A stretch of DNA of 64,000 nucleotides from Stomorhina lunata (GCA_933228675.1 OW121742.1:123729983-123793982), one strand, 5' to 3'; counted from the first letter of the stretch, positions 35,940 to 48,370 are shown. Translations and numbers: made by a program. Notes: generated by a model from the letters alone, not told the origin.

Positions 35940-36862
35940 TTCAACTTTTTCGTCACAGAAAAATTGGCCTTGGGTCATTTTTTCTATACAAAAATAGGTA
36001 ATTTTTCTAAAGAGAAAAATTGTCCTTTCGTCATTTTTTCTATAGAAAAATTTGTCTTTAGTAATTTTTCTATAGAAAAATTTGTCTTTAGTCATTTTTC
36101 TATAGAAAATTTGTCCTTTCGTCATTTTTCTATAGAAAAATTTGCCTATCGTCATTTTTTCTATAGAAAAATTTGCCTTTCGTCATTTTTTCTTTAGAAA
36201 AATTTGCCTTTCGTCATTTTTTCTATAGAAAAATTTGCCTTTCGTCATTTTTTCTATAGAAAAATTTGCCTTTCGTCATTTTTTCTATAGAAATTTTGCC
36301 TTTCGTCATTTTTTCTACAGAAAAATTTGCCTTTCGTCATTTTTTCTATAGAAAAATTTGCCTTTCGTCATTTTTTCTATAGAAAAATTTGCCTTTCGTC
36401 ATTTTTTCTATAGAAAAATTTGCCTTTCGTCATTTTTTCTATAGAAAAATTTGCCTTTCGTCATTTTTTCTATAGAAAAATTTATCTTTCGTCTTTGTTT
36501 CTATAGAAAAATTTGCCTTTCGTCATTTTTTCTGTAGAAAAAATTTGTCTTTAGTCATTTTTCTATAGAAAAATTGTCTTTTTGTCATTTTTTTCTATAG
36601 AAAAATTGTCCTTTCGCCATTTTCTCTATAGAAAAATTTGCCTTTCATCATTTTTTCTATAGAAAAATTTGCCTTTCGTCATTTTTTCTATAGAAAAATT
36701 TCCCTTTCGTCATTTCTTCTATAAAAAAATTTGCCTTTCGTCATTTCTTCTATAGAAATTGGCCTTTCGCCATTTTATCTTTCGCCATTTTTGCTTGTTC
36801 TTGCATCAAGTTTTTTGTAGAAAGGTTGTTTTTTTGTCACTTTTTCTATAGAAAAATTGTCA
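35940..36862 (+). repeat. 31-nt minisatellite array D
   Basis: About 29 units. Core TTTTCTATAGAAAA plus segment ATTTGCCTTTCGTCATT. The central units (36170-36480) are almost identical and the edges are degraded. Confidence 0.95.
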
Positions 36863-38454
36863 TTTTTTATAAAAAAACAATTTTCTTTGGAATTTATTTT
36901 TTTATAATTAATTCATTGCTTTCCATCTCTGCTTTACCTTATCATTTAAATAAAAATACACAAAAATAAGCTTAAGGCTAGTAGTATATACTGAGAAGTG
37001 ATACAACCAAAGAACTATTAAAATGGCAGAAAATCTGCAAAAAGGACTAATATGTGAAAAAAAAGTTAAACAACAAAAAGATGTTTAACAGTTGCTCAAA
37101 ATTGCCATACATGAAGCTAAAGCTGCTGATGATGCCATCATTTGAGAACGAACAGCAGAACAATAAATGTGAATGAACATATTAAAGACCATTAGGCTCA
37201 TATAGACAACTAAAGTGGCTTCGTTGTTTGAGCCATTTCTACCTAGACTTATTTTTCACAAGAGTTCTCTTATTTCAGTATTTTTACTTTTTTTTTACTG
37301 TCATAAGGATAATAATTGCATGTTTAACTGCCTTCCTTTGCTCCAGCTGTGCTCTTCGAGACCAGGGCCACGCCAAAGAAGTCATTAACGCTATGATGTC
37401 TTTTTTAGTTCTTTGCAAGTAGAATAACAAAATCCTCTTACTTCCCCTCTTTGGGAGCCTTTGGAAAAGGAAAGCTCATAGGAAACCCAAAACAAAAACA
37501 TATAACAGTTACAACACAAATAGGATGCTGGTGGTTTAAAAGCAATTTCAGCTCTATAAAAACATATACATTTATACATATGTTACATATGTCTGTATGT
37601 GTGAAAACGATTTGCAAGTGGAAAAAAATCTTGACTCTAGGGTAAAATTGAAATTGTTAACCACATAAAATTACAGGTTATTTAAAAAAACGAGAACCTA
37701 GAAAAAATATATAAAAAACATGACTTTTGCTTTACAGCCATCATGCATTTTTGTAAAATATAAAATCCAAAAAATTATATATATGATAAGAATTACAACA
37801 ACCAAAGACATTCAGAGCTAACAAAAGACAGACATACCCGACCATTCAACCGACAGTTTACTAATTGTATAGTTTTTTTTGTCTTATTTTTTCCGACAAC
37901 AAAATTTTTTATCTAGAAAAAATGCCAGACAAGTAATTGTATTTTAAATAAATAACAAAAAATGTAACAGAAAAATAACACAAACATTTTTTCTACCTAT
38001 TTTTCTACTACTCCTTACAAAAGCCGGCAACTTGTTTCTACTGACATTTAACTGAAATTGTGTTTTACTTCGTCGATGGTGCTGCTGTAAAAGAAGCATT
38101 GACATGTAAATTGCCATTTAATGACTGACAAATGTAAAGAAAATATAACAATAATGTAGTGGAAACAATATTGTATTTTTTATTTTGCTGGTCTTGTTTG
38201 AAGTTAAGCTAGACAAGAAAATCAATTTACCTAAATTGTGGAAAATTAAAAAATATATGTATATATAAGAAAAAAAAGGATATATGGCGCAGTAGAAAAT
38301 TAGAAGGAGAGAAGTCAAAATTTAGTGGAATTTAAAATTAAGATACAATACTAAAACCTTTAAATAAAACACAGAAAAGACTCAACACATCGACAAATTT
38401 TCTTTACAAAAGTTAAGAAATTTTTTTACGAATTTTTTTTTAATCGAAATTTTT
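36863..38454. other. Intronic DNA between arrays D and E
   Basis: A stretch at 37200-37620 is less AT-rich and opens three short overlapping frames on both strands, none with a known motif. One GGATAT-family word occurs at 38275. Confidence 0.5.
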
Positions 38455-38710
38455 TACCTGACAGGTTTTCTATAGAAAACATATCCCAGTGACAAGTTTT
38501 TTATAGAAAACTTATCCCAGCGACAAGCTTTCTATAGAAAACTTATCCCAGCAACAAGTTTTCTATAGAAAACTTATCCCAGCGACAAGTTTTCTACAGA
38601 AAACTTATCCCAGCGACAACTTTTCTCTAGAAAACTTATCTCAGACACAACTCTTCTATAGAAAACTTATCTTAGTGATAACTTTTCTATAAAAAACTTA
38701 TACCACCGAC
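38455..38710 (+). repeat. 31-nt minisatellite array E
   Basis: About 8 units. Core TTTTCTATAGAAAA plus segment CTTATCCCAGCGACAAG. It abuts array F at about 38711 without a gap and keeps the phase of the core, so the satellite segment switches at a unit boundary. Confidence 0.92.
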
Positions 38711-39965
38711 TAAAAATTTGCCTACCGTCATTTTTTCTATAGAAAAAATTTGCCTATCGTCATTTTTTCTATAGAAAAATTTGCCTATCGTCATTTTTTC
38801 TATAGAAAAATTTGCCTATCGTCATTTTTTCTATAGAAAAATTTGCCCATCGTCATTTTTTCTATAGAAAAATTTGCCTATCGTCTTTTTTCTATAGAAA
38901 AATTTGCCTATCGTCATTTTTTCTATAGAAAAATTTGCCTATCGTCATTTTTTCTATAGAAAAATTTGCCTATCGTCATTTTTTCTATAGAAAAATTTGC
39001 CTATCGTCATTTTTTCTATAGAAAAATTTGCCTATCGTCATTTTTTCTATAGAAAAATTTGCCTATCGTAATTTTTTCTATAGAAAAATTTGCCTATCGT
39101 CATTTTTTCTATAGAAAAATTTGCCTATCGTCATTTTTTCTATAGAAAAATTTGCCTATCGTCATTTTTTCTATAGAAAAATTTGCCTATCGTCATTTTT
39201 TCAATAGAAAAATTTGCCTATCGTCATTTTTTCTATAGAAAAATTTTGCCTATCGTCATTTTTTCTATAGAAAAATTTGCCTATCGTCATTTTTTCTATA
39301 GAAAAATTTGCCTATTGTCATTTTTTCTATAGAAAAATTTGCCTATCGTCATTTTTTCTATAGAAAAATTTGCCCATCGTCATTTTTTCTATAGAAAAAT
39401 TTGCCTATCGTCATTTTTTCTATAGAAAAATTTGCCTATCGTCATTTTTTCTATAGAAAAATTTGCCTATCGTCATTTTTTCTATAGAAAAATTTGCCTA
39501 TCGTCATTTTTTCTATAGAAAAATTTGCCTATCGTCATTTTTTCTATAGAAAAATTTGCCTATCGTCATTTTTTCTATAGAAAAATTTGCCTATCGTCAT
39601 TTTTTCTATAGAAAAATTTGCCTATCGTCATTTTTTCTATACAAAAATTTGCCTATCGTCATTTTTTCTATAGAAAAATTTGCCTACCGTCATTTTTTCT
39701 ATAGAAAAATTTGCCCATCGTAATTTTTGCTATAGAAAAATTTGCCTACCGTCATTTTTTCTATAGAAAAATTTGCCTATTGTCATTTTTTTCTATAGAA
39801 AAATTTGCCCATCGTAATTTTTTCTATAGAAAAATTTGCCTTTCGTCATTTTTTCTATAGAAAAATTTGCCTTTCGTCATTTTTTCTATAAAAAAATTAG
39901 CCTGTTGTCATTTTTTGTATAGAAAAATTCGGTTATCATAATTTTTTCTATAGAAAACTTTATTT
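38711..39965 (+). repeat. 31-nt minisatellite array F
   Basis: About 40 units. Core TTTTCTATAGAAAA plus segment ATTTGCCTATCGTCATT. This is the longest and most homogeneous 31-nt array, with many consecutive identical units, and therefore probably the most recently expanded. Confidence 0.97.
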
Positions 39966-41499
39966 TTTAAAACTTTTCTTCTAGTTATAAGTTGTTACTT
40001 CTTGTTGTAAGTTTCTAGCGAAATATTTTGAATTTTAAGTCTAAGAGTAGTTTATTTTACAACTAAGCCTTAAAATAGGCTATAATTTTATTACTCAATT
40101 TTATCATACACTTATTCTCAACAATTTTATTACCTTCAAATCCTTAATTAGTAGTTTTATTTTAGTTGAAAAGCAGCCAAAAAAATGCTTAAATTGATTG
40201 TTATGTTGTGAAGTGTCGTGTGTAATTGTGTAAAAATTTTTATTTCCAATTAAAAAAAAGTTTTAAGTTTCAAAAATTTTAATAATGTATTTGAAAATTT
40301 TTTAAGAATTTAAGAAAAATTTTACAAAATTTTTGCTTTAATTTTAAAGAAAAATTTTCAACAATTTTGAATTTAGAAGATGAAGCATACTTTCAGGCTT
40401 TGCTGGTTTTTTTTTTGGGTAAAGCCTAAAAGTATGCCTTATTTAATTTTCTTGTGATTTTTTTATGATTTTATTAAAATTTTGGTTTTCCTTTCATAGA
40501 TTAAGTGTGTAATGTGTTTTTTACATTTGAATTGTATGTCTGTATTGTTTTTCATTAGTATTTAAAGCTATTTATTATATAGAAATTATTGTTATTTTCA
40601 AAAAAACAAACATTTACTAAATCAATATTTTTTCCATCTATTTTTCTTCTATTTTTTCCGTTTTTTTGTGCTCTACCAAAAAATAAACTGACAAAATTTT
40701 TAAAATCAAAAAAATATCAAAAAAAAATTCTAACGTACTTGAAAAAAAATTAAACACAAAACACAATTGGCGCTATCTCTTTTATTTTTTTTATAAAAAA
40801 TATTGAATTGGTTTTTTAAAATAATTTTCGTATTATATTTTATTTTTGATTTTTTTTTTAATTTGTGCAAAAATTTTTGCTCGCTCGCGTTTCTTTAAAA
40901 AAAAATTTTCCACACAATTTTTCGTTTAAAAATTTTTGAAAAAAATAAATTAAAATAATATTTTTTTCAAAAAATTTTTAAAATAAACCTAAACAATTGC
41001 ATTTCATATATTTTACAAATATTTATTAAATTTTTTTACTCAATGTTGTTGTATTAACTTTTTGTTAATTTTTTTATTTTATTCCATTTTTCTATTTAAA
41101 TTTGTTGTTGTGGTTTTTACAATTTTTACAAACAAATTTTTAATATTTATTAATTTATTAATAATAATAATAATAAACGTAATATCAATGTTGTTTAATT
41201 GTATTGAACGTTTTCTGGTTGTTATTTTTACATATTAAACAAATTATTGAAATATAAAAAAAAAAACAATGTTTTTGCCTTAAAATTTGTTTCAAAAAAA
41301 TTTGTGAAATAAATATTTAAAATTAAATCCTTGTTATGTAATTTAATGTTAATGCGGGCTGACTTTTTGTATTTGCCATAAAAAAATTTCATTTCAATTT
41401 TATTTTATTCAACTCTCTCTCTATCTCTCTTTCTCTTATAATTTAACAAAAACTCCAAAAACAAAAATCTTAATTGAAATAAATTTTAATTTAAAAAAA
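39966..41499. other. AT-rich intron before RRM2 exon
   Basis: Long T and A runs, a (TAA) run at 41158-41175 and a CT-rich patch at 41411-41438. No gene seen. Confidence 0.6.
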
Positions 41500-41936
41500 A
41501 TCTTAATTTTTTTTATTTTTTTCTATTTTTATGATCAAACCTCCACCTCCAACTCCCTACTCTCCAAACATGTATTGTAATATTTATTATTGTTTTTGTA
41601 TGCCGTTGTTGTTTTGAAAAAATACATATAAAAAATATACACTAAACCATCAACCCACCAACAAAACCAAACCAAACGAAACGCAACCAAAAATCTTCAT
41701 CATCATCATCAACCCACCAACCAAACCAAACTATCACCTACAAACCGTAAACTCCTGCTTCATCATTTTCAAATACTCCTCACTTCTGAAACATCAACCT
41801 TTTGAACCTCTCAATCCCTGTTTACGTACCATCAATACTTCCCCTCCACTTACTGCTACATTTATAAACTACCACTACTACTACTGTTACTACTACTACT
41901 ACAAACATACACAAATACATACAAATAAAAATACAG
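41500..41936 (+). promoter_or_regulatory. C/A-rich, G-poor tract before RRM2 exon
   Basis: Composition changes from T/A-rich to C- and A-rich: 'cctccacctccaactccc', 'accaaccaaaccaaactatc', 'catcatcatcatc' and a TAC repeat near 41870-41900. G is scarce for about 400 nt. The last 30 nt before the acceptor are A-rich, not pyrimidine-rich. The splice site is therefore weak by the usual rules, and the upstream C/U-rich patches are the likely branch-point and splicing-factor region. Confidence 0.5.
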
Positions 41937-42074
41937 AGCATAATATAGATCGCAAACTATTCGTTGGCATGTTGAGTAAACAACAAACCGAAGAGGATGT
42001 TAGACAAATTTTTAATCCCTTTGGCACAATAGAGGAGTGTACCATACTCAGAGGTCCAGACGGTGCTAGCAAGG
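41937..42074 (+). CDS. bru3: CELF4/Bruno-3-like exon: first half of RRM2
   Basis: Seen: a 138-nt exon between an ATACAG acceptor and an AAGG|GTAAGT donor. It encodes 45 whole codons plus split ends. The peptide begins [12 protein letters not shown], continues [13 protein letters not shown] and [20 protein letters not shown], and the donor splits the next Gly. KLFVGML is the RNP2 strand of an RRM. Known: this matches the second RRM of CELF4/5/6 and Drosophila Bruno-3, which bind UG-rich RNA and control splicing and translation. The RNP1 half (CAFVKF in the family) must lie on the next exon, which I did not find in the window. The family-level call is strong. The choice of bru-3 over another CELF paralogue rests on KQQ.EDV and ILRGPDG. 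The acceptor has a weak, A-rich pyrimidine tract, which suggests a regulated exon. Confidence 0.9.
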
Positions 42075-42629
42075 GTAAGTACCTACAAATCATTAAAAAC
42101 TCAATTTCTTAACAAAGTATTCAAAAAAATGAAGCTAATACAGAAAATGGTATCCCAAAACCGACAACTAATAAATCAAATATACCAAACATCAAAGTCA
42201 ATAGGACCCATAAACAAGTTTTCGGAGTTTTAGTATAATTTACGAAATTTTGGTCTAGTATACGAAAATTTTGTAAACTTTAAGAAATTTAAGCAAAATT
42301 GACAAAATTTTAGTAAACTTTACGAAATTTAAGTAAGCTTTAAAAGATTTTAGTTAACTTTAAGAAATTTTGGTAAAATTGAGGAGATTTTAGTAAAATT
42401 TATCAAATTTTATTGAAAAATATTTTACGAAAATTTTACAATATTTACAAAAATTTGCAATATTATAAAAAAATTTAGAAAATATTTAGATATCATGACG
42501 ATACTAGAGAAATTATGCAAAAAGCAATTATATATAATATATATATAATATTAGTAACATTTTTGTAAAATATACAAAATTTTTAGTAAAATTGACGAAA
42601 TATTAGCAAAATTTACAAAATTTTAGTAA
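42075..42629. other. Intron downstream of RRM2 exon
   Basis: It starts with the consensus donor GTAAGT. From 42215 it holds degenerate 'aaattttagtaaactttacg' units related to the 19-nt arrays. Confidence 0.7.
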
Positions 42630-43375
42630 CAAATATAGAAAAATTTGCCTTTTGTTATTTTTTCCATAGAAAAATTTGCCTTTCGTCATTTTTTTTATAG
42701 AAAAATTAGCCTATCGTCATTTTTTCTATAGAAAAATTTGCCTATCGTCATTTTTTCTATAGAAAAATTTGCCTATCGTCATTTTTTCTATAGAAAAATT
42801 TGCCTATCGTCATTTTTTCTATAGAAAAATTTGCCTATCGTCATTTTTTCTATAGAAAAATTTGCCTATCGTCATTTTTTCTATAGAAAAATTTGCCTAT
42901 CGTCATTTTTTCTATAGAAAAATTTGCCTATCGTCATTTTTTCTATAGAAAAATTTGCCTATCGTCATTTTGTTCTATAGAAAAATTTGCATATCGTCAT
43001 TTTTTCTATTTGCTTATCATAATTTTTTCTATAGAAAAAATTGCCTATCGCCATTTAGAAAAAATTGCCTATCGCCATTTTTTCTATAGAAAACTTTGTT
43101 TATAGTCATTTTTTTTATAGAAAATTTTGCCTATCGTAATTTTTCTATAGAAAAATTTGCCTATCGTCATTTTTTTCTATAGAAAAATTTGCCTATCGTC
43201 TTTTTGTCTATAGAAAAATTTGTCTATAGTCATTTTTTCTATAGAAAAATTTGCCTATGGTCATTGTTTCTGTAGAAAAATTAGCCTACTGTCATTTTTT
43301 CAATAGACAAATTAGCCTATTGTCATTTTTTCTATAGAAAAATTAGCCTTTCGTAATTTTTTCTATAGAATTTTA
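42630..43375 (+). repeat. 31-nt minisatellite array G
   Basis: About 24 units identical in type and orientation to array F (segment ATTTGCCTATCGTCATT). It begins about 550 nt downstream of the RRM2 exon. The units at 42710-42960 are nearly perfect. Arrays F and G bracket the exon. Confidence 0.96.
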
Positions 43376-44625
43376 CTACAACTTTCAAATTTTACCTAAT
43401 TTTATAAATATTATTAGAATTTTGATTTTTTATTAAAATTTTACAAATATTTTGAAATTTTACTAAAATTTTGAGTATAACTAAAAATATTGAAATTTTG
43501 AATAAATTTTAAAATTTTATTTAATTTCACTAAAATTCTGAAATTTAACTAAAATTTGGAAATTTTACTAAAATTTTGAAATTTTTCTAAAATTTTGATG
43601 TTTTACTAAAATTCTGAAATTTTTTAATTTCAAAATTTTACTAAAATACTTTAATTTTACCAAAATTCTGAAATTTTACTAAAATTTTAAAGTTTTATTA
43701 CAATTTTTAAATTCTACTAAAATTTTGAAATTTTAGTTTAATAACTAAAATTTAAAAAATTTAGTAATATTTACAAATTTAAGTAGATTTTAAAATTTAA
43801 GTAAAATTTACAAATTTTAGTAAACATTTTAGTAAAATTTTAAAAATTTACTAAATGTCTGAAATTTTACTAATATTTTAAATGTTACTAAAATTTTTAA
43901 ATTAAACTAAAATTATTAAATTTTACTTAAATTATTAAATTTTACTAAAATTATTAAATTTTACTAAAATTATTAAATTTTACTAAAATTATTAAATTTT
44001 ACTAAAATTATTAAATTTTACTAAAATTATTAAATTTTACTAAAATTATTAAATTTTACTAAAATTATTAAATTTTACTAAAATTATTAAATTTTACTAA
44101 AATTATTAAATTTTACTAAAATTATTAAATTTTACTAAAATTATTAAATTTTACTAAAATTTGTAAATTTTACTAGGATTTGTAAATTTTACCAAAATTT
44201 TGAAATTTTAAAATTTTAGTAAAATTTACAAATAATAGTAAAATTTACAAATTGTAGTAAAATTTACAAATTTTAGTAAAATTTACAAATTTTAGTAAAA
44301 TTTACAAATTTTAGTAAAATTGAATAATTTTAGTCAAATTTAATCATTTTAATTTAATTTAAAAATTTTAGTAAAATTTAAAGAAATAAATTTTACTTAA
44401 ATTTTAAAATATTACTAAAATTTTTAAATTTTGCCTAAATTTTAAAATTTTTCGAATATTTTAAAATTTCACTAAAATTTTGAAATTTTACTTAAATTTT
44501 GAATTTATACAAAAATTTTGAAGTTATTGAAGTTTTACTAAAATTTTTGAAATAAAATTTAAAATTTTACTAAAAGTCGTAAATAATACTTAAAGTTCTC
44601 AAATTTACTAAAATTTGTAAATGAG
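43376..44625 (+). repeat. 19-nt AT-rich array H
   Basis: Degenerate 'aaattttactaaaattttg' units surround a very homogeneous block at about 43890-44165, made of some 13 copies of the 19-mer ATTAAATTTTACTAAAATT. At about 44205-44340 the orientation flips (TTTAGTAAAATTTACAAAT) and then returns. Confidence 0.92.
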
Positions 44626-46149
44626 TTACTTTTTGCTTAATAGTTTTTTTCTTTGTAAGTATTTAGAACAATTCGTATTTGATGTTGTTTCCTTTCTATT
44701 CAAAATTTATTTTTATTTTTTCTTATAGCTCTTTTTTCTCTCTGTGTATAAAATATAACAAGTAGAAGTTATTAAAGTAGTTTTTTTTCTATTTCAATGT
44801 TGAGTTTGAATAAGTGTGCGAATATTCATTCATATGTGTATATATTGTGTATTGCACTAGAAAAGTACGAGTGTATATTGTTTTTAATTAAAACTACAAA
44901 CAATAAAAAAATATTGTAGCAAAATCCTTAAAAAATATAAAATATCAAAATGAATAACTGAACTAAAAGATGAAGAGGAAACAAAACATATTGTATTGTA
45001 CTTGTAAAACTAGACATAAAAAAAATTTTTTTAAATAAAAAGGATAAGTACGAAACATATAATTTTTTTTTTTTGGTTGAGTAGGTTAGAGGAAGGAAGA
45101 AAACAAGTGGTTAGAAGAAGTAAAAAAAATTTTTTTTAAAAATTATAGAAAACATTTTTTAAAATGGAAAAAACTTACACTATTGGCAAAATTATGGAGC
45201 TATCAACAATATTTTTATTTAATATTAAAACATTATTGGTATATTTATGAAAATATCTTTGGTACTGTAAAAATTTCAACGAAATTTAGTAAAACTGACG
45301 AAACTTAAAACAACTTTCGATTCCTAACTTTCAAAGTGGCAAAATTTTAAAAAGACTTGATTTCCCTAATATTTTCTTTCCGAATTAATAATAGTTATTT
45401 TTGTTTATTCATGAGTATTAAACAATTTTTTTTTTCGATTTCATATTAAAACTCATTAAATGCTTAAATTCTTATGTCTAAATTTATTTTCCATTAGATT
45501 TTGATTTAAAGAAAACTTTTTTCAAATAAAACATCTTAAGCTTTATTTAAAACTTATTGCCATAACTCCTCACACACTCACACCCAGAAATATCCTTGAT
45601 GGAAAAAGAAAAAAACAAACTTGTATTTGCTGTTATTGTTATGTACTACATGCATTTGCATTTGTAGTTATAGTTATTGTTGTAGTATTAGTAAAAAGGA
45701 TGCAGCAATGTAATTGTTATGTTTGTGATTATTTTAAGGTTCAATGCACAGCTGTGTATGAAAGATAAAATTGCAGTGGTTATGATTATGAGTATACCAT
45801 AAAAGACAAATGTATACACAAGCAAAAATATCTACAAACTCCAATACATTTACACAAATAAATGTACTGATGATATCCCCCTACTACCACTGTAAGGTCA
45901 TAATATTAATATTAAGTTTTGACATAAACTAGAATGAGAACATAAAAATAATATTATAAGACACAAACTTCAAAAGTCAAGGAAAAGAAACTCGAAAGAA
46001 ACATGACTAGAATATTAAAAAAAAATATATTCAAATAAATTTGAATATAAATACAGAATTAAATTAGAAAAATAAGAAAAGATTGGACAAGGTTTCTAAA
46101 TCAGACATTGTTTTTTTTTCAAAAAGGAAATTTTAAAAAAAATTTATTT
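44626..46149. other. Intronic DNA between arrays H and I
   Basis: Unique AT-rich sequence. No gene seen. Confidence 0.6.
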
Positions 46150-46510
46150 TAATTTAACGAATTTTTAGAAAAATTTACGAATTGAAGTAAAATTTACAAA
46201 TTTTAGTAAAATTTACATATTTTAGTAAAATTTACAAATTTTAGTAAAATTTACATATTTTAGTAAAATTTACAATTTTTTGTAAAATTTACATATTTTA
46301 GTAAAATTTACAAATTTTTGTAAAATTTACATATTTTAGTAAAATTTACAAATTTTTGTAAAATTTACAAATTTTTGTAAAATTTACAAATTTTTGTAAA
46401 ATTTACAAATTTTTGTAAAATTTACAAATTTTTGTAAAATTTACAAATTTTTGTAAAATTTACAAATTATTATAAAATTTACAAATTTTTGTAAAATTTA
46501 CAAATTTTTT
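46150..46510 (+). repeat. 19-nt AT-rich array I
   Basis: Units of 19 nt, first TTTAGTAAAATTTACATAT and then the homogeneous ACAAATTTTTGTAAAATTT. This is the reverse-complement orientation of array H units. Confidence 0.92.
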
Positions 46511-48200
46511 AAAAAATTGTATTGAAATTAGAAATTTTTTCAAAAATTTCATATTTTTTTTAAGGAAATATTTTAAGAAATTTCTAAATTTTTTTGGAAA
46601 TTTTAAAAAAATTTCTAATTTTTTTCCAAAGTTTTCTTAATTTTATAAAAAAAAATTCATATTAAAAATTTCATTTTTGTAAAATTTACAAATTTTTTAA
46701 AAAATTGTATTGAAATTAGAAATTTTTCAAAAATTTCATATTTTTTTTAAGGAAATATTTTCAGAAATTTCTATATTTTTTTTTGGAAATTTTAAAAAAA
46801 TTTCTAATTTTTATTTTTTTTCCAAAGTTTTCTTATTTTTATACAAAAATTTCATATTAAAAAATTTCATTATTTTTATAGCAAAATTTAAAAAAAATTT
46901 CGTTTTCTTTAAGAAAATTTTTCAAAAATTTTTTATTTTTATTGGATATTTTTCAAAAATTTCATATTTTTATAGAAAATTTTTCAAAAATTTCTTATTT
47001 TTATAGGAAATTTTTCAAAAATTTCTTATTTTTATAGGAAATTTTTCAAAAATTTCTTATTTTTATAGGAAAATTTTAAAAATTTCATATTTTTATAGGA
47101 ACTTTTTCAAAAATTTTTTATTTTTATAGGAAATTTTTCAAAAATTTCTCATTTTAATAGAAAATTTTTCAAAAATTTCTTATTTTTATAGGGAAATTTT
47201 CAAAAATTTTTTATTTTCATAGGAAATTTTTCAAAAATTTCTTATTTTTATAGGAAATTTTTCAAAAATTTCTCATTTTAATAGAAAATTTTTCAAAAAT
47301 TTCTTATTTTTATAGGGAAATTTTCAAAAATTTCTTATTTTTATAGGAAATTTTTCAAAAATTTCTTATTTTTATAGGAAACTTTTCAAAAATTTCTTAT
47401 TTTTATAGGAAATTTTTCAAAAATTTCTTATTTTTATAGGAAATTTTTCAAAAATTTCTTATTTTTATAGGAAATTTTTCAAAAATTTCTTATTTTTAGA
47501 GTAAATTTTTTACAAATTTCTTATTTTTATAGGAAATTTTTTACATATTTCTTATTTTTATAGGAAATTTTTAAAAAATTTCTTATTATTCTTATTGTTT
47601 CTTATTTTTATAAGAAATTTTTTAAAAAATTAAAAAAATTTTCAATAGTTTTTTATTTTTGTAAAACATTTTTAAAAAATTTTCTATTTTTATAGGAATT
47701 TTCTTTTTAATTTCTTATTTTTATAACAATTTAGAGAAAAAAATATTTTTATAGGAAATTTTTCAAAAATTTGTTATTTTCGTAAGAAATTTTTCAAACA
47801 TTTCTTAGAAATTTTTCAAAAATTTCTTATTTTTATAGGAAATTTTTCAAAAATTTCTTATTTTTATAGGAAATTTTAAAAAAGTTTCTTATTTGTATAG
47901 GATATTTTTCAAAAATTTCTTATTTTTAAAGGAAATTTTTCAAAAACTTCTTATACTTATAGGAAATTTTTCAAAAAATTCTTATTTTTATAGGAAACTT
48001 TTCAAAAATTTCTTAGTTTTATAGGAAATTGTTCAAAAATTTCTTATTTTTATAAGAAATTTTTCAAAAATTTCTCATTTTTATAGGAAATTTTGCAAAA
48101 ATTTCTTGTTTTTACAGAAAATTTTTTAAAAATTTCTTATTTTTATAGGAAATTTTTCAAAAATTTCTTGTTTTTATAGAAAGTTTTTAAATCTTACTAA
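46511..48200 (+). repeat. 31-nt AT-rich array J
   Basis: From about 46940 the unit is 31 nt: TTTTTCAAAAATTTC, then TTATTTTTATAGGAAA. It resembles a decayed relative of the other 31-nt arrays (TATAGGAAA for TATAGAAAA). At 46511-46935 a segment of about 190 nt is duplicated ('aaaaattgtattgaaattagaaattt' at about 46510 and 46697). The open frames across it are periodic F/K/I-rich artefacts. Confidence 0.92.
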
Positions 48201-48370
48201 AAATTATAAATTTTACAAATGTTTTTAGATAAAAGGAAAATTTGTAAATTTTACTAAAATTTGTAAATATTGCTAAAATTTTTAAATTTTTCTAAAATTT
48301 GTAAATTTTACTAAAATTTTTAAATTTTACTAAAATTTGTAAATTTTACTAAAATTTTAAATTTATTAGA
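48200..48370 (+). repeat. 19-nt type units after array J
   Basis: Several 'aaattttactaaaatttgt' units, of the same type as arrays H and M. Confidence 0.8.

Noticed and set aside
35901..36197. Open frames in the 31-nt arrays (KMTKDKFFYRK-like peptides), including those at 25945-26130, 26553-26792 and 42893-43105
   Set aside because: A 31-nt period changes frame every unit and, without stops, yields periodic peptides on both strands. There is no domain, and base changes are not codon-biased.
38711..39965. CRISPR-like repeat-spacer layout
   Set aside because: The segments between the palindromic cores are identical within an array, not unique. The genome is eukaryotic and there are no cas genes. 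These are minisatellites.
41899..42093. 64-codon minus-strand frame over the RRM2 exon
   Set aside because: It is antisense to an exon with clear RRM motifs and consensus splice sites on the plus strand.
46710..47006. 98-codon F/I/K-rich frame
   Set aside because: It lies inside the 31-nt AT-rich array J and is a composition artefact.
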